NCBI GenBank assembly: GCA_036346225.1
Contig: JARFIW010000884.1
Coordinates: forward strand, 5,628,501-5,692,500
From: Platerodrilus igneus
Taxonomy: Eukaryota; Arthropoda; Insecta; Coleoptera; Lycidae
DNA: 64,000 bases
Direction of reading: 5' to 3'
Shown here: one piece after another, positions 12,601 through 23,741 of the stretch
Position numbering within the stretch: position 1 is the first letter of the stretch
Layout of the letters: each line of letters starts with the position of its first letter
Program-made: the position numbers and the translations under genes
Notes under the pieces: generated by a model
The model's input: the letters and a program-made list of their open reading frames with translations, nothing else
What the model was told of the DNA's origin: nothing
Database searches by the model: none

Positions 12601-13394
12601 GGGGATAAGCAGCCTGTGGCTGCCAAGATCCCACCGCACTTGAACATTTGTAGAATTAATAGTTTTTCCATTATATCATTTCGCAGAATCAACATTAGTT
12701 GGAAATATTTCACAATCAACACCTGTAGTTGTGTATAATAATCATCAGATTTAAGTGCACTTATTTTTTCGTCATTAGATTTTCCGTCTTGAAAAAAATT
12801 GGATGTGTACATCCACTTGTTTATGTTCTGAGCTAGCCTACACATTTTTCTGAAATTCCCAAAACAGCCTATATACAGCTCGGTTCCCCTTCTATTGTAT
12901 TCTAATTATATACCCTATTTCATCGAGATTCAGTGGTATGTGAAAGGGGTTAAGCAGCCTGTGACTGCCAAAGATCCCCTAACACTTAAGACATTTACCG
13001 AATTAATAGTTTTGCTGTAAATACTTTCGTACAATTAACATTAGTTGAGAATATTGCAAGACCAATATCTGCAGTTGTTTATAATAATCATCATGTTTAA
13101 GAACATTAATTTTTTTCGTCATTAGTTTCCCATCTTAGGACTGGTTGGATGCGTACCTCCATCGATTTCTATTCTGAGTAGCCTACACATTTCCCTGAAA
13201 TTCCCACATTCTACATCGTTCACTATCTGTGTGCAGTAGGTCTAACCTAGGTCTACCTCTGCTTCTCTTTTTTCCTATCTCTGCTTTTAATATATTCCGC
13301 ACTATTCCCTCATGCCGTAGTATGTGGCCTATCATCCTATCTCTCCTATTTTTTTACTGTTTTCCACATATTTCTTTCTTCCCCTACCATTTCT
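12601..13394 (-). repeat. Two further RTE 3'-end fragments in tandem
   Basis: A block of about 345 bp is present twice. Sequence after ATTATATACCCTATTTC at 12561 recurs at 12901, and both are followed by AAGCAGCCTGTG, a TGCCAA/TGCCAAA-GATCCC stretch, TAATAGTTTT and TAATAATCATCA. RTE 3'UTR sequence (TAGCCTACACATTT.CCTGAAATTCCCA) follows at 12834-12866 and at 13182-13213, and also matches 12103-12127 in the first copy. The last fragment (13130-13394) extends into the coding end. The arrangement looks like nested insertion plus local tandem duplication. Confidence 0.7.
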
Positions 13395-13640
13395 AGTACC
13401 TGTTTGAGTGTCCTCAAGTACATAAAGAACTACGTCTAATAATACCTCTTCATTAATTTTTGGACGTTTACCTGATTTTGGAATATCAGCAACACTTCCA
13501 GTTTTTCTAAATTTTCTTTCAATGTTACTCACAGTTGATTGTGTAATATGCCTATTAGAATATTTTTGATTGAACTCCTCTTTGGGTTCTAGTTTTGTTA
13601 CCAGGTCCAATCATACTTAAAATTTCGATTCTTTGTTTCT
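13395..13640 (-). pseudogene. Tc1/mariner-like DNA-binding domain fragment
   Basis: On the minus strand the first 70 or so codons from 13610 encode a helix-turn-helix region of the Tc1/mariner transposase type: FNQKYSNRHITQSTVSNIE, then KFRKTGSVADIPKSGKRP (family motif KF..TGSV.D..RSGRP). After about 13400 the frame runs straight into RTE 3' sequence (RNGRGRKKYVENSKK), so the 92-codon open frame is a chimera of two unrelated repeats. The catalytic domain is absent. A related N-terminal layout is seen in the transposase at 37.9 kb. Confidence 0.75.
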
Positions 13641-14479
13641 TGGCGAGTTAAAACAATGCAATTATACTAAAAAGCGACTCATAAACAAAATTTGCTTACA
13701 GTACAACTGATATGTAATTTACGTTTGTCAATTACTAGTCAAATCGGAGCCTGCTGCATTTTTCCTGTATTTGCTTAATTTTTGTAATTCCGATAACTAA
13801 AAATACATCAAACATGAAAAATACGATACCGTTAAATAGACAATTACATTACCTTTCAAATGAAGTATCGCAAATCACCCCTTTCCATTTAAAAATATTA
13901 AGAGGGTAGCTACCCCTTTGAGGGAGTTAACGTCAGAGCTAGAATTTTATGTTAAAGTTTTATATAAAAAACAAAAATTGATGGATTTTGTTATTTTCCT
14001 TAACAATTAATAATAACGTCAAAAATGAATATATTCGTTACTTATGCCACTCACAGTGTATATATATAAGAAAAATCATGGTTAGTCCAGTAGCTGTTAT
14101 CCCCCAATCGTAATTATAATTACTTACGATTAAACTAATCTGCATAATAGGTGCTCTTCCGATCTTTAGTCGAATATAGATTTCATACACATTGATCGTC
14201 AGGTCTTTCATTTATGATTATGAAGCACTCACGACCAATTGCGCTAAAATCAAACGGTAGAAGATGCCAGTTAATGAAACCATTAATTTAATCGGTACGA
14301 AATTAATACAGTAAAGGCCAACCTTCTGGCCCTTTAAAACCTTCGAATATAAATCATCACTATGTGATATGTGAAGGTATCGTCGACTACTTTTCAGAAA
14401 CCTGGGGCACAATAGGAGACGTTTTATTAACACCCTCGTCCTTTTGAAAATAGTACACTTATAGTTTTGGCAACTGTTA
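13641..14479. other. AT-rich spacer, nothing recognised
   Basis: The open frame 14218-14433 (minus) has no recognisable domain and overlaps no repeat that I can identify. Confidence 0.4.
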
Positions 14480-14481
14480 TA

Positions 14482-15676
14482 CGAGGGCGGCTTTTGATAT
14501 TTCGAGATTGGGTTAAACTAGTGTTGCCATCTGACAACTGACGTTTTTATCGCAAAGCTTGACATTTTAACGGTATACGCCCTCAAAATGCATTGACGTA
14601 CGAGCGCTATCTATAGAATTAAATCATAAACACATTCAAGTGATTTTTACAACTTTATAGGTGGATTGTCCCAACAACAGTGCATCGATGCACTTAATTC
14701 GACTTTTGGCGATGAAGCAGCATCAAGGACGCTTTATCGATGGTTTGTCGATTTCAATCGTGGTCGTAGTTCGGTTAAGGACGAATTTAGTGAAGGTCGT
14801 CCAAAGTCGGTTGTTGGAAAACATTAATGCTGTGCGTGAACTGATACTGCGAGATCGTCATGTGATATCGTGAGATTAGGGCATTTTGGACAATAGTGGG
14901 ACCAGCACACAATCAATATTGATAAACATTTCGCCATTAAAAGATTTGTTGGAGTTGGATCCTACATAACTTGCAATCGCTCAAAAACAGGTTCTTGTTG
15001 ATTGGTCGAAAGAAATGATCAAAAATATTATCATAGTGTTTCCAAACACGTGTAGGACATTATTTAGCTGACAAATCGTGGATCTACGTATACCAACACA
15101 AAAGTTAATAGCAGTCAACTGAATGAGTCCTTCAAAATGAGTCAAGTCCAACAATCGTGCACGAAGCACTTCGAAGCAAACTGGACATGTGCAATCCTTC
15201 CTTTGGAGAAATGTAAAATGGTCCATTCTCAATGGTACACAATAATTTATTTAGTAGTAGTCTTCGAAATAATAAAAAAAACCAACCGCCTACGACGGAT
15301 TATTCTCCATCGCAACAATGCAAGGTTTCACAAACCGGCTCAAACAAGTAACTTCTTGAGCACTCAAAACGTCAATTTTATGGATCATCTGACGTATAGT
15401 CCTGATTTGGCATTTAATGATTTCTTTTTACTCCTGAATATCAAGAATAAATTGCGACGGCAACATTTTTGGCACATAAGGAAGCGGTCGATGCGTTCAA
15501 AATGCATGTTTTAGAGGTGCCTCAATGGGAGTGGTAAAAGTGCTTCGAAAATTGGTTTAAACGCACGCAAAATTATATTGGTCGTTATGAAGTATACGTA
15601 GAAAACAATAAAGTCACGTATGTTGATAAATAATTGTTATTGATCTCAAATTCCGAAATATAAAAGGTAACCCTGG
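14482..15676 (+). mobile_element. Mariner transposon (DD34D type), degenerate, TA duplication
   Basis: The element is about 1.2 kb, the normal mariner size, and is flanked by TA at 14480-14481 and 15677-15678, the expected mariner target duplication. The ends are imperfect inverted repeats of about 30 bp: CGAGGGCGGCTTTTGATATT on the left pairs with the reverse complement of the right end (CCAGGGTTACCTTTTATATT). A decayed transposase gene lies between them in sense orientation. Insertion is ancient judging by the terminal mismatches. Confidence 0.85.
14640..15610 (+). pseudogene. Mariner transposase pseudogene
   Basis: The N-terminal helix-turn-helix region is readable near 14650-14815 (STFGDEAASRTLYRWFVDF and NRGRSSVKDE, close to mariner RWF.EF.RGR). 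Next comes AVRELILRDRHV. The catalytic half in another frame is open from 15137 to 15511: MVHSQWYTIIYLVVVFEI, then RRIILHRNNARFHKPAQ, then YSPDLAFNDFFLL. In the family the second catalytic aspartate lies in HHDNA. Here it is N (HRNNA), while the third (LAFND) is kept. Frameshifts, stops and the lost aspartate make the protein inactive. Confidence 0.85.
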
Positions 15677-15678
15677 TA

Positions 15679-18393
15679 CTTAAACGTAAAACAACATTAA
15701 CTGATAATAATTTGAAATCTACCTGTATTAACTGAAGATATTCTTCAACGATCTATTATTATTAAAGTTGCAATTCGTTACCTGAAACAAAAATAAATAT
15801 AAGAAAAAATTAAATAACTACTTGAACCATTTCTGTATTTTTAAAGTTCAGAATTGATAGTGCGAAGCATGTGTATACTCTTTTATTTCTTACACAGAAT
15901 ATTGTCTATTCTTATTACTTCCCGTTAGACGAAAGGCATATATTCCATATTCACAAAACTTCCAATACAAACTTAGATTCCTCTACCTCTAGAAATATCT
16001 AACCCTTTTATGCAGAAATGCTACATAATATGCTTACATAATACTAACAGTTCTTTTGTCAGTAAACAAAGTAAACATAAACCATGGAAAAGTATCATAA
16101 AGTAGTTCTCATTCCTAAGCTATTTTCTATAATTGGATATAATAAACAGATTTGTAAGGATAAGTTCTTCATATATAGTGCCATTTCTGCCAACTGCCAG
16201 TACTATAGCATATCAATACCTTTAATGGTAAATGTCAAAACGTTATACCTCCCATTTGAATCTACATTTTTGTAGTAGGTTTTAAAGTGCTTCATTAATA
16301 ATATTTCAATTCTGTTATTTACATATTGTTTACAATAAAGCTATTTATTTAAAGCTTGTTATACGACAGCATCATTATAAATGCCGATTAAAGTCGATAC
16401 AAACATTATGACGTTGGCACCGTGACAAAAAAACACATGCATTCTATATTATAATTTATAAATCCTGCCAACCATTATGCTTTATGATATTCGAACGGTG
16501 GATGAATAACGAATATACTGATCATTATTATGTACTTGTAATTATTACAAGAGTAGCTGTAGAAGTCTACTACGCAGACACTTTTTTTTGTTCTATTTTT
16601 AGTTCTAATTCTTTTTGTATCGTGTTCCTGGGTCTGTGCGGATGAGAATGGTGATGCTGAATTTTATAAAATACCGCCTTGGCAACCAAAATACCTTGCC
16701 TCACAAAAAAAAGAAATAAAAAATAACACAAGAAGGAATTCTTAAAAAATAATAAAAGGACAATATTTTGGCTGCTAAAAGCATTTTAACGAATTTAGCC
16801 TGTCGATTCTGATCTACAAAGGCATAGAAACGCTAAACAAGACGAATTAGAACATTAATCAATACAGAAAAAAGCTACAACGCCCGACCGGAAGAAAATA
16901 TTCCTCAAAAACTTGTCCAACGTGCTGTAGCAGTATGATTCCCTGTTACTAGTTTGGGAAGTTAGGTAAGTGTGCATGTTTTATTATGTGTGTAAGAGCG
17001 AGAAGCAACTGCCTTCTGTCATCCTATCATGTGAGATTGAGAAGGGATGTGCAGTTCCGCTTGGTTATGCAAAGCGGAGTTCCACGCGTAGTCCTGTTCC
17101 CCTTTCTTAGTGTCGTGTGAACAATGGATTGCCATCACCATGTCTGGTTCTTTTTAGTATTTCAACGAGACTGTGACCACTTTGTTCAGCTGACAATTGA
17201 AGTAATTCAAGTCCTGTATGGAGTAAGATTCTTCTTAAGCTACTAACTAAATTTCATTCATAGAGATGTACATTGTTTTACCAACTACCAAGGAATATAC
17301 ATTCAAAGCTTTCCATTTTACTGAAAGCGTTATTTTTCCACACGGTTATGATTCTAAGCACTAAATAGTTGAGCCTCCGGATAAATAGGGTTAGCATTAT
17401 TAATTATTTTTTGAACAGGCGTGATACCATTTAGTACGAAATACAATATAGAAATAATGTATTATAATCTGATATTTTTTTAGTTTCGTATTTTAAAATT
17501 TTTACTTTAGAAATATTTGAGTACCAGAACTTTCGACATCTGGGCTCAACAAGAGTCAAAGCTACTACGTCAACAACGTATTTTTCAATCATCTTTATTT
17601 TAATATAACCAGTTCGTCTTGGGTGCATTTAAATTGGTTTAAAGAATAAATTATGCATTTGTCTAAGATATTTAACAAACAATTTTTTAATTCACTGCAA
17701 TGCTGTTAGCTATACCTTGAGCATAAGATGTTGGTAAGTGATCCTTAGCTTTTGGTTGTCAAGTTATTTTTAAGGAAGTCTCTTATTACACACTGACTGT
17801 AAATACTTGCTATTCTATACTTGAAGTGGACCTTTAAGACTGTAATTACTGATTAAATTTTTTATTTAGCATTAATGAACGTGGCGGTAGCAACTCAGCT
17901 GTTTTAATTAACAACCTTCACTTAACGAGATGGTGTAATAACTTTTAACGGTGATAGAGAGGGTCTTTTATGTTTTGCATACTGGAACATATAGGGCGCC
18001 ACTAATCAAATGTCGGTACTAAAACGTAACTTCCATCTTTAGTTAACCTAAATCTATTCGGTGCGATACGTGTAGTATTGTAGCTACAACGAACTGTCAC
18101 AGTTAAGAAGTTAATAGAAAAATGGAAGAATTAAAAAGTGTCATTTTTGAGTGCATTTTGGAAAATAACTTTTTCTGATTGGTTGAAGGTAGTAATGTTA
18201 TGTATTTTTCTTGAAGATATTGTAATTATGTTTAAAATGAGGCGTCGTAGAACTTTTTTTCATTGAAACGTTGACAAGTTACAGGCGTTTAAATATTTAA
18301 GAAAAGAAATCAATTTTTGTTGAATTAACATTTTAGTCCAAAAATATGTGGATAATAGTTTTTCAAAAATTTATTTTATCTTGTTTTCAATTC

Positions 18394-18396
<3 letters not shown>
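15679..18396. other. AT-rich spacer, nothing recognised
   Basis: Open frames at 16084-16275 and 17431-17628 are short and featureless. I see no transposon ends, tRNA or repeats shared with the rest of the window. Confidence 0.4.

Positions 18397-18441
<45 letters not shown>
18397..18441. repeat. (AT)n microsatellite
   Basis: Perfect AT dinucleotide run. It is immediately followed by a degenerate primer-binding-site module (next entry), the same association as at 43.84, 48.92 and 52.35 kb. Confidence 0.95.
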
Positions 18442-18442
<1 letters not shown>

Positions 18443-18560
18443 CTGTGTTATTAATCAACGAGCCCCTACGATGGGCGTCATAAAATGCTATGATATTTCT
18501 GTCCCACAATTTGGGCGTAATAAAATGCTGTGATATTTTTATTTGCCCCTTTGATCAATC
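18442..18560 (-). mobile_element. Degenerate LTR/primer-binding-site remnant
   Basis: Downstream of the AT run the pattern GAGCCCCTACGATGGGCGTC then ATGCTATGATAT appears. It repeats as CACAATTTGGGCGTAA then ATGCTGTGATAT. Read on the minus strand this resembles an LTR end followed by a TGGCGCCCAACGT-like primer-binding site. Better preserved versions are at 52407-52440 and 29837-29855. The assignment rests on those comparisons, because this copy is heavily mutated and appears partly duplicated. Confidence 0.5.
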
Positions 18561-19049
18561 AAGCACCTATGATGTGAAATGTTAAGTTATGGGTTTTTGT
18601 TTGCCTCAACTAGCTGATTTAATTAAATAAAGCAATTCTACAATACACAATATAATGATTAAATATTTACAACTTTTAAAATCTTCCCCTTTTCAGAATA
18701 TTTACATATACCAGATTTATGAAATTGAAACCAGCAAAACTAGCCTTTTTGCTTATTTTTTTAGGAACCTTTTGAAACGTTTCAAGATGCCTATTACCGT
18801 TTCATAAATTGATCTATGAAACTACTGTGTTTTGTTGACTTACAGATACGAAAAATATTGAATTAAAACAGTTTTCAGTAATAAATTATATCAAGATCGC
18901 TAACCTGGAATGGTTCTGTAGTTCCTCTGCATCCCCAAGAGTTTTCGTGTCAAGTCTGAATATTGAGAGTCGAATTTGGAAGTCGACATTAAAACCAAAA
19001 TACAATCCAAATCGTTATTAGAATCCAATTCAATAAATTGAAATCCCAT

Positions 19050-19210
19050 TTAAATTTCAGTGTTAGAGGCCAGTATTACAATGCCAGTAATAAGTTAATC
19101 CAGTTTAAACCACCATTATTAAGATTCAATTTGAATATCAGTAATAGAATATTTTCATGTCGGTATTAAAAAGACAGTAATAGAACATTTTCCATGTCAG
19201 TAATAAAAAA
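19050..19210. repeat. Degenerate short tandem repeat
   Basis: Imperfect reiterations of a CAGTAATAGAA-TATTTTC-ATGTC type unit, best seen at 19137-19207, with earlier diverged units such as CCAGTATTACAATGCCAGTAATAAG. Flanking 18561-20045 is otherwise unremarkable. Confidence 0.5.
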
Positions 19211-20045
19211 AGCCGTCTATAATAGATCGGCTCACCCGTTGCACAATTCGTACACTTTTCAAAATGCTTTTCTTTAACTTTCGTTTCACTGGTTACGTAA
19301 AATAATTTAGCACTTCAGAGTATAGTCGTAGCCCAGTTTAAAATGTATACTCAACTCGTCGCTCCATTCTTATCGTATTTAAAGCCGTACCTCTCTTGCT
19401 TTTCATTCGTTCATTCACGTGGTGCGACGACATCTTTTGCCTATATCTTTGTGTACTTCGGGATTATCACCAATTATTTAGTTCAAATATTCGGATGAAT
19501 GCTTGAGTTGTCACCTATTACATTCACATATGATGGTATTAATTGAGAAATCCCAAGAATTTCCGTTTATTAAATCACGTATTCAATTTGCTGTTTATTC
19601 TAATCTAAACCGAAATAATCTGGTGCTTGTTTATTTCCTAGTTAATATTGGATTTTTAAAGAAATGTGATTCTACATGTCACGTACGATTTTCAAATAAT
19701 GCATAATTTAGATTGCGTATACGATGATATTTTTAACGCACTTATTAAATATTCATAAAGCCAATTCATATAGGTTTCCCGTTGATTTAATTTTGATGCA
19801 TTTTGTAGCGTTTTCAAATCTTATTTTAACTTGTAACTACTCTTGGATATTTCTATATTCTTAGGCATTTTAATCCCATGTATTTTTATATACAGTGTGC
19901 TCTTAACTAACAATATGTATAGTGACCTATTTACTCTTATAATATCTGTAATTAAGTGCTTTTGTTAACTGGAAGTTGCTTTTGTTTATTCTACGACCCC
20001 TGTGACTTAATCTACCCCTAAAATAACCCTATAATTGTCGTCATC

Positions 20046-20262
20046 GGTCTCGGTGGCGTAATTGGTAAACGCATGGTTCCGGCAAAACCAGGATACAAGT
20101 TCAAGTTCTGTCCAAGACCTTATATTTTCCATCTTTCAATTACTAGCTCGATTTGAAATGATCATTTGGGCTTTGCATAAAAGTCTAAGTTATTATTTCA
20201 TCTTATTCACTATAATACGATAGTATTTATCAACTTACCTTGTGTAATAAACTACCTAAAAT
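20046..20262 (+). mobile_element. SINE family B, copy 1 (tRNA-derived)
   Basis: The head at 20046-20119 folds like a tRNA: acceptor strands GGTCTCG/CAAGACC with one mismatch, a D-arm with box A-like TGGCGTAATTGG, an anticodon stem TGGTT/AACCA with loop CCGGCAA, and a box B-like AGTTCAAGTTC. Position 33 is C, not the invariant T, so this is a tRNA-derived head rather than a working tRNA gene. The body (TATTTTCC, CAATTACTAGCTC, GGCTTTGCATAAAAG, TTTCATCTTATT) recurs at 51.6-52.1 kb three-way, which defines the family. The 3' end merges into an (AC/AT) tract. Confidence 0.8.
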
Positions 20263-20270
20263 ATTTATTT

Positions 20271-20278
20271 ATATATAT

Positions 20279-20339
<61 letters not shown>
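20271..20339. repeat. (AC)n(AT)n microsatellite
   Basis: Short ACACAC run leading into a long AT run, located at the tail of the SINE copy and possibly grown from it. Confidence 0.95.
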
Positions 20340-20341
<2 letters not shown>

Positions 20342-20939
20342 GAACGTGCTGGAGTAGTATAAGTCCTTCGCAAAGTATGTTTTATTAAAAAAAAAGTTTA
20401 TGAATATTGCTGTATTTTTGATAAACTATGGAAAAATTGCATTAGCATTCATTTTTTTGTAAATATCTTCGTTTCTATTAACTTTACGAAAAAACTACAA
20501 GAGGCCGAAATTAAAGCTGATAAAATTTCCTATAAAATAGAGTTTGTGGCATGTAATTTTGAATGCATCGTGATGGGAAACTGGCGTTTCAAAAGACAGG
20601 TAAGTTTACGTATATAGCAGATGATCACTATGAATCGCCTTAAATGATGAAAAAACGTGCCCATTTTTCTGTACTTATTGAAGTGTCAGAAGTTATTCTG
20701 GGGTCTTTCGTTTGGTACTAAGCCGATATTTTTAGGACCGATAGTGCTGTACGTTACGTACTAAAGATTGAGAAGGGTCCGAAACAATAAAATAGCAATT
20801 GGTTAATAAAATGTGAGTATTTTATTTTTGTTATTGTTCATGTAGGTTATGTTGTAAAAATAACACTGAGAAAAAAAGTTTCTTTGAATTAAATAAGGTA
20901 TATTTACTTTTAAGAAATATCTTTACTGTTTACAAATAT
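20340..20939. other. Spacer upstream of the CXC pseudogene
   Basis: No open frame of note. It could contain an earlier part of the CXC-domain pseudogene or its element that I cannot recognise. Confidence 0.4.
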
Positions 20940-21761
20940 TAAATATTAATTAAACTCCACCATCGTGGTAGGAGAAGATACGGACTTTCTTGTGCTGCTG
21001 ACTGCATTGACGCCATCTGATAGGAATATATTTTTTTGAAGCCAGGCAGAAGATGAAGTTTGAAACAAATCTTCTCTTCACAGCAATTGCAAAGCACACA
21101 CAATTTGCAAGCTTCAATTTTAGTAGTTCATGACTTCAGCAGATGTGATACGACGTCTGCAATTTTTCAAAAAGGCAAAATTGCGGTTTCTAATTTATTT
21201 AAAAAAGAAAAATTGCAAACAATGGTTGATATTTTCATGTCTGCAACATCCAGTGCTACAGACGTAAAGAACGCAGGGGGAATTATTATTTCTGTATTTA
21301 TACGGATCGAAGAATCCTAATAATTCAACTCTGGATACTCTTCGATGCGATGCATACAGAAAATGAGCGACTAAGAAAACATCGCGTTTGCCTGCACTGC
21401 CGTCAAAGTCAAATGCTGCTCCCCAGCACTCGTTTAGAAGTTACCATCAAGTTCAAACGTGGCTGGGTAACAGTAAAGATCCGCAATCATGGGGCTGGAA
21501 AAAATTGATGGGTGCCTTCAGTCGGTTCACACAACTGATCCTCCTGCACCCAAGGAGCTTCTTAAATTAATAGCATGTAAATGCAAATCGAATTGCACCG
21601 GGTCATGTGGCTGCAAAAAGGCAGGGTTAAGATTTTCTGACCTCTGTGCTAATTGCAATCAGAACGACTGCCTAAATATGTTCGTATCTGGCGAAATGAG
21701 CGATTCCGAATCGGATGAAAACTATTCAAATAGTGCAAATGAAGAAGACGAAGAAGACTAA
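20940..21761 (+). pseudogene. Decayed repetitive gene with C-terminal tesmin/TSO1-like CXC cluster
   Basis: Four pieces in shifting frames. From about 20960 TIVVGEDTDFLVLLTAL is readable. From 21060 come LVVHDFSRCDTTSAIFQKGK and the rest of an 86-codon stretch. From 21388 come ALPSKSNAAPQHSFRSYHQV and TWLGNSKDPQSWGWKK. From 21489 a cysteine-rich CKCKSNCTGSCGCKKAG is followed by CANCNQNDC and an acidic tail ending EEDEED. I recognise this order (VVGEDTDLLV, HAFSGCDTTSA, QHSFR.YHQVQ.WLG, CXC) from multicopy insect proteins of uncertain function that behave like a repeat family. The name is from general knowledge of the CXC pattern, and the biochemical role is unknown. Several stops and frameshifts make it a pseudogene. 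A 5'-truncated second copy starts at 25503. Confidence 0.7.
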
Positions 21762-22421
21762 CAACTAATTTCGTAAATACATTCTATAAAACTTTTATTT
21801 CGAACATTTTTCAATTCGGGAGTTCATTTTAGACTATATATGTACGACGTATACTTTAAGAATTCATGCTGATTTTAACATGTAAAACATTCACTATCAA
21901 CATAAAAAAAATTGTCTTTTAATTAATAACTCGGTGAATTTGGGCCGTACAGAAATAAATAAATAACGAAATTGTTCGTAATCAGATTTCTCACAACTTT
22001 TATTTAAAATATTTCTCGATTAGAGAATCCATTTTCGAGATATTAGCGAAAAATGCGCGACGCGCATCCGCGATTTCGTTGCGTTGCAAAAACTACTGGT
22101 GTTTAAAAAAATTATATCTCTGCTCAATTTGGTCATATAGACTTGTATAAAAAAATGAAATTGTGCGGAATTTTGTATGTTACAATTTTGATATCTACAT
22201 AAATTCCCGTAAAGTTGATATTTTCCGAGTTATTTGCGAAAACCAATTTTTGAACCTTTTGGACCCTCTCCTGCCCGCAACGTAGCGTCTACACGTGGGG
22301 ACTTTTAATATGTTGAATAGTACCCTAAAACAAGCCTGTTTACAAAGTTTCAGCCTAGTCAGTATTATTTCCTCCAAATCGACAAATTTCGAGTCATTTT
22401 ACTGGGCTATAAGGCAATTAG

Positions 22422-22424
<3 letters not shown>
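21762..22424 (+). repeat. 3' flank of the CXC pseudogene, duplicated at 25.5 kb
   Basis: This segment recurs almost base for base at 25537-26344 (there interrupted by an insertion of about 140 bp), up to the sequence CTATAAGGCAATTAGAA that abuts an (AT)n array in both places. It has no convincing coding content. It is best read as the 3'UTR and end of the repeat unit that carried the CXC gene. Confidence 0.75.

Positions 22425-22483
<59 letters not shown>
22425..22483. repeat. (AT)n microsatellite
   Basis: Marks the left junction of the palindromic Penelope-like element. The corresponding array in the second copy of the locus is at 26345-26382. Confidence 0.95.
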
Positions 22484-22487
<4 letters not shown>

Positions 22488-23678
22488 TAATAATTACAGG
22501 TTATTTGGTCTTCTAGTAATAAAACTCTATTTGTTTTTTACCGAGCTTTCGATTTATTTAAAATCTTCTTCAGGGTGCTGTAAAGTAACTGTGAGTGTCA
22601 TTAACATAAGAATTATAAAATATTACTTACAAAAACTGGAGTTAAAATACTATCTTGGCTTTAAGAATTATCATTAAAACTTAAAATAAATAAATTAAAT
22701 AAAACATTTGATAAAAGTACAAGAAACAACTATTCACGTCTATCACACTACACGTTACAAATTAAAATAAAATGTGACTTTTAAAATATAAATTCCATTG
22801 AGAACCAAAACATAATTAGTGCGATAACATTATTAAAGTGCATGGTTGATTATCTGTATTTACCTTATGTTGTTTGATTTCTTGTACTTGAGTAAATACA
22901 TATACACAGCGTTCAAATTAGTTGTATCTGTTTTGAAGTTTAGAGCTTTTTATTGTTTACTATATGAGCCATTTCCAGAAAAAGTCTACTTTTGTAAGAA
23001 TTTTCTTTATCCAACACTTTGACATTATTAAAATCCGGATAATGGTTAGTATTGTTTGCGTGACACGCTAATGCGCATGAACTCTTTTTTATTTTGCAGT
23101 CGCTCTTATGCTGCACAATTCTTGAGCGCAGCCATTGTGATGTCTGTCCTATATAAATTTTGTCACATCCTTGGCAAGGAATGGAATACACAATATTGTA
23201 ACGATGTAGCATGGGAGTTCTATCTTTTGTGTTTGAATAATTTGAACGCTGTGTATATGTATTTACTCAAGTACAAGAAATCAAACAACATAAGGTAAAT
23301 ACAGATAATCAACCATGCACTTTAATAATGTTATCGCACTAATTATGTTTTGGTTCTCAATGGAATTTATATTTTAAAAGTCACATTTTATTTTAATTTG
23401 TAACGTGTAGTGTGATAGACGTGAATAGTTGTTTCTTGTACTTTTATCAAATGTTTTATTTAATTTATTTATTTTAAGTTTTAATGATAATTCTTAAAGC
23501 CAAGATAGTATTTTAACTCCAGTTTTTGTAAGTAATATTTTATAATTCTTATGTTAATGACACTCACAGTTACTTTACAGCACCCTGAAGAAGATTTTAA
23601 ATAAATCGAAAGCTCGGTAAAAAACAAATAGAGTTTTATTACTAGAAGACCAAATAACCTGTAATTATTAATTGTATA
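22481..23678. mobile_element. Palindromic Penelope-like element fragment
   Basis: Two arms of about 440 bp (22481-22920 and 23239-23678) are inverted copies of each other and appear identical wherever I compared them, for example ACAATTAATAATTACAGG against its complement at the other end. The spacer of about 318 bp encodes a GIY-YIG endonuclease on the minus strand, typical of Penelope-like elements (PLEs). The arms correspond to the element's 3' non-coding part and hold a CTGAAGAAG-GATTT..AAATC-GAAAGC block that resembles a vestigial hammerhead fold. The second copy of the host locus lacks this whole insert, so it moved in (or was lost) at the AT array. Confidence 0.85.
22940..23212 (-). CDS. 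GIY-YIG endonuclease domain of a Penelope-like element (partial)
   Basis: The 90-codon open frame contains YSIPCQGCDKIYIGQTSQWL, the GIY-YIG core preceded by the CxxC knuckle that PLE endonucleases carry, then RSRIVQHKSD with the conserved arginine. Further on are SCALACHANNTNHYPDF (conserved H..N) and the SRLFLEMAHI stretch with the catalytic-type glutamate. In PLEs this C-terminal domain nicks the target for reverse transcription. The reverse transcriptase that should precede it is missing, so this is a remnant, but the domain itself shows no stop. The start Met at 23212 is probably internal to the original protein. Confidence 0.8.
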   Translation of the reverse strand: MLHRYNIVYSIPCQGCDKIYIGQTSQWLRSRIVQHKSDCKIKKSSCALACHANNTNHYPDFNNVKVLDKENSYKSRLFLEMAHIVNNKKL

Positions 23679-23707
23679 CACTGCTGGTCGTCACTTTTAA
23701 CTAATTG

Positions 23708-23708
<1 letters not shown>

Positions 23709-23738
<30 letters not shown>
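23709..23738. repeat. (AT)n microsatellite
   Basis: Lies between the palindromic PLE and the second foldback. The split arrays at 22425 and here may be halves of one array interrupted by the PLE. Confidence 0.95.

Positions 23739-23740
<2 letters not shown>

Positions 23741-23741
<1 letters not shown>

Noticed and set aside
20046..20119. Functional tRNA-Ala gene (anticodon GGC)
   Set aside because: The loop lacks the invariant U33, the acceptor and T stems have mismatches and a SINE body found elsewhere in the window follows directly.
22295..22516. Open frames ending in IYIYIY runs (also at 18348, 26217, 33498, 52214)
   Set aside because: Artefacts of reading through (AT)n arrays.
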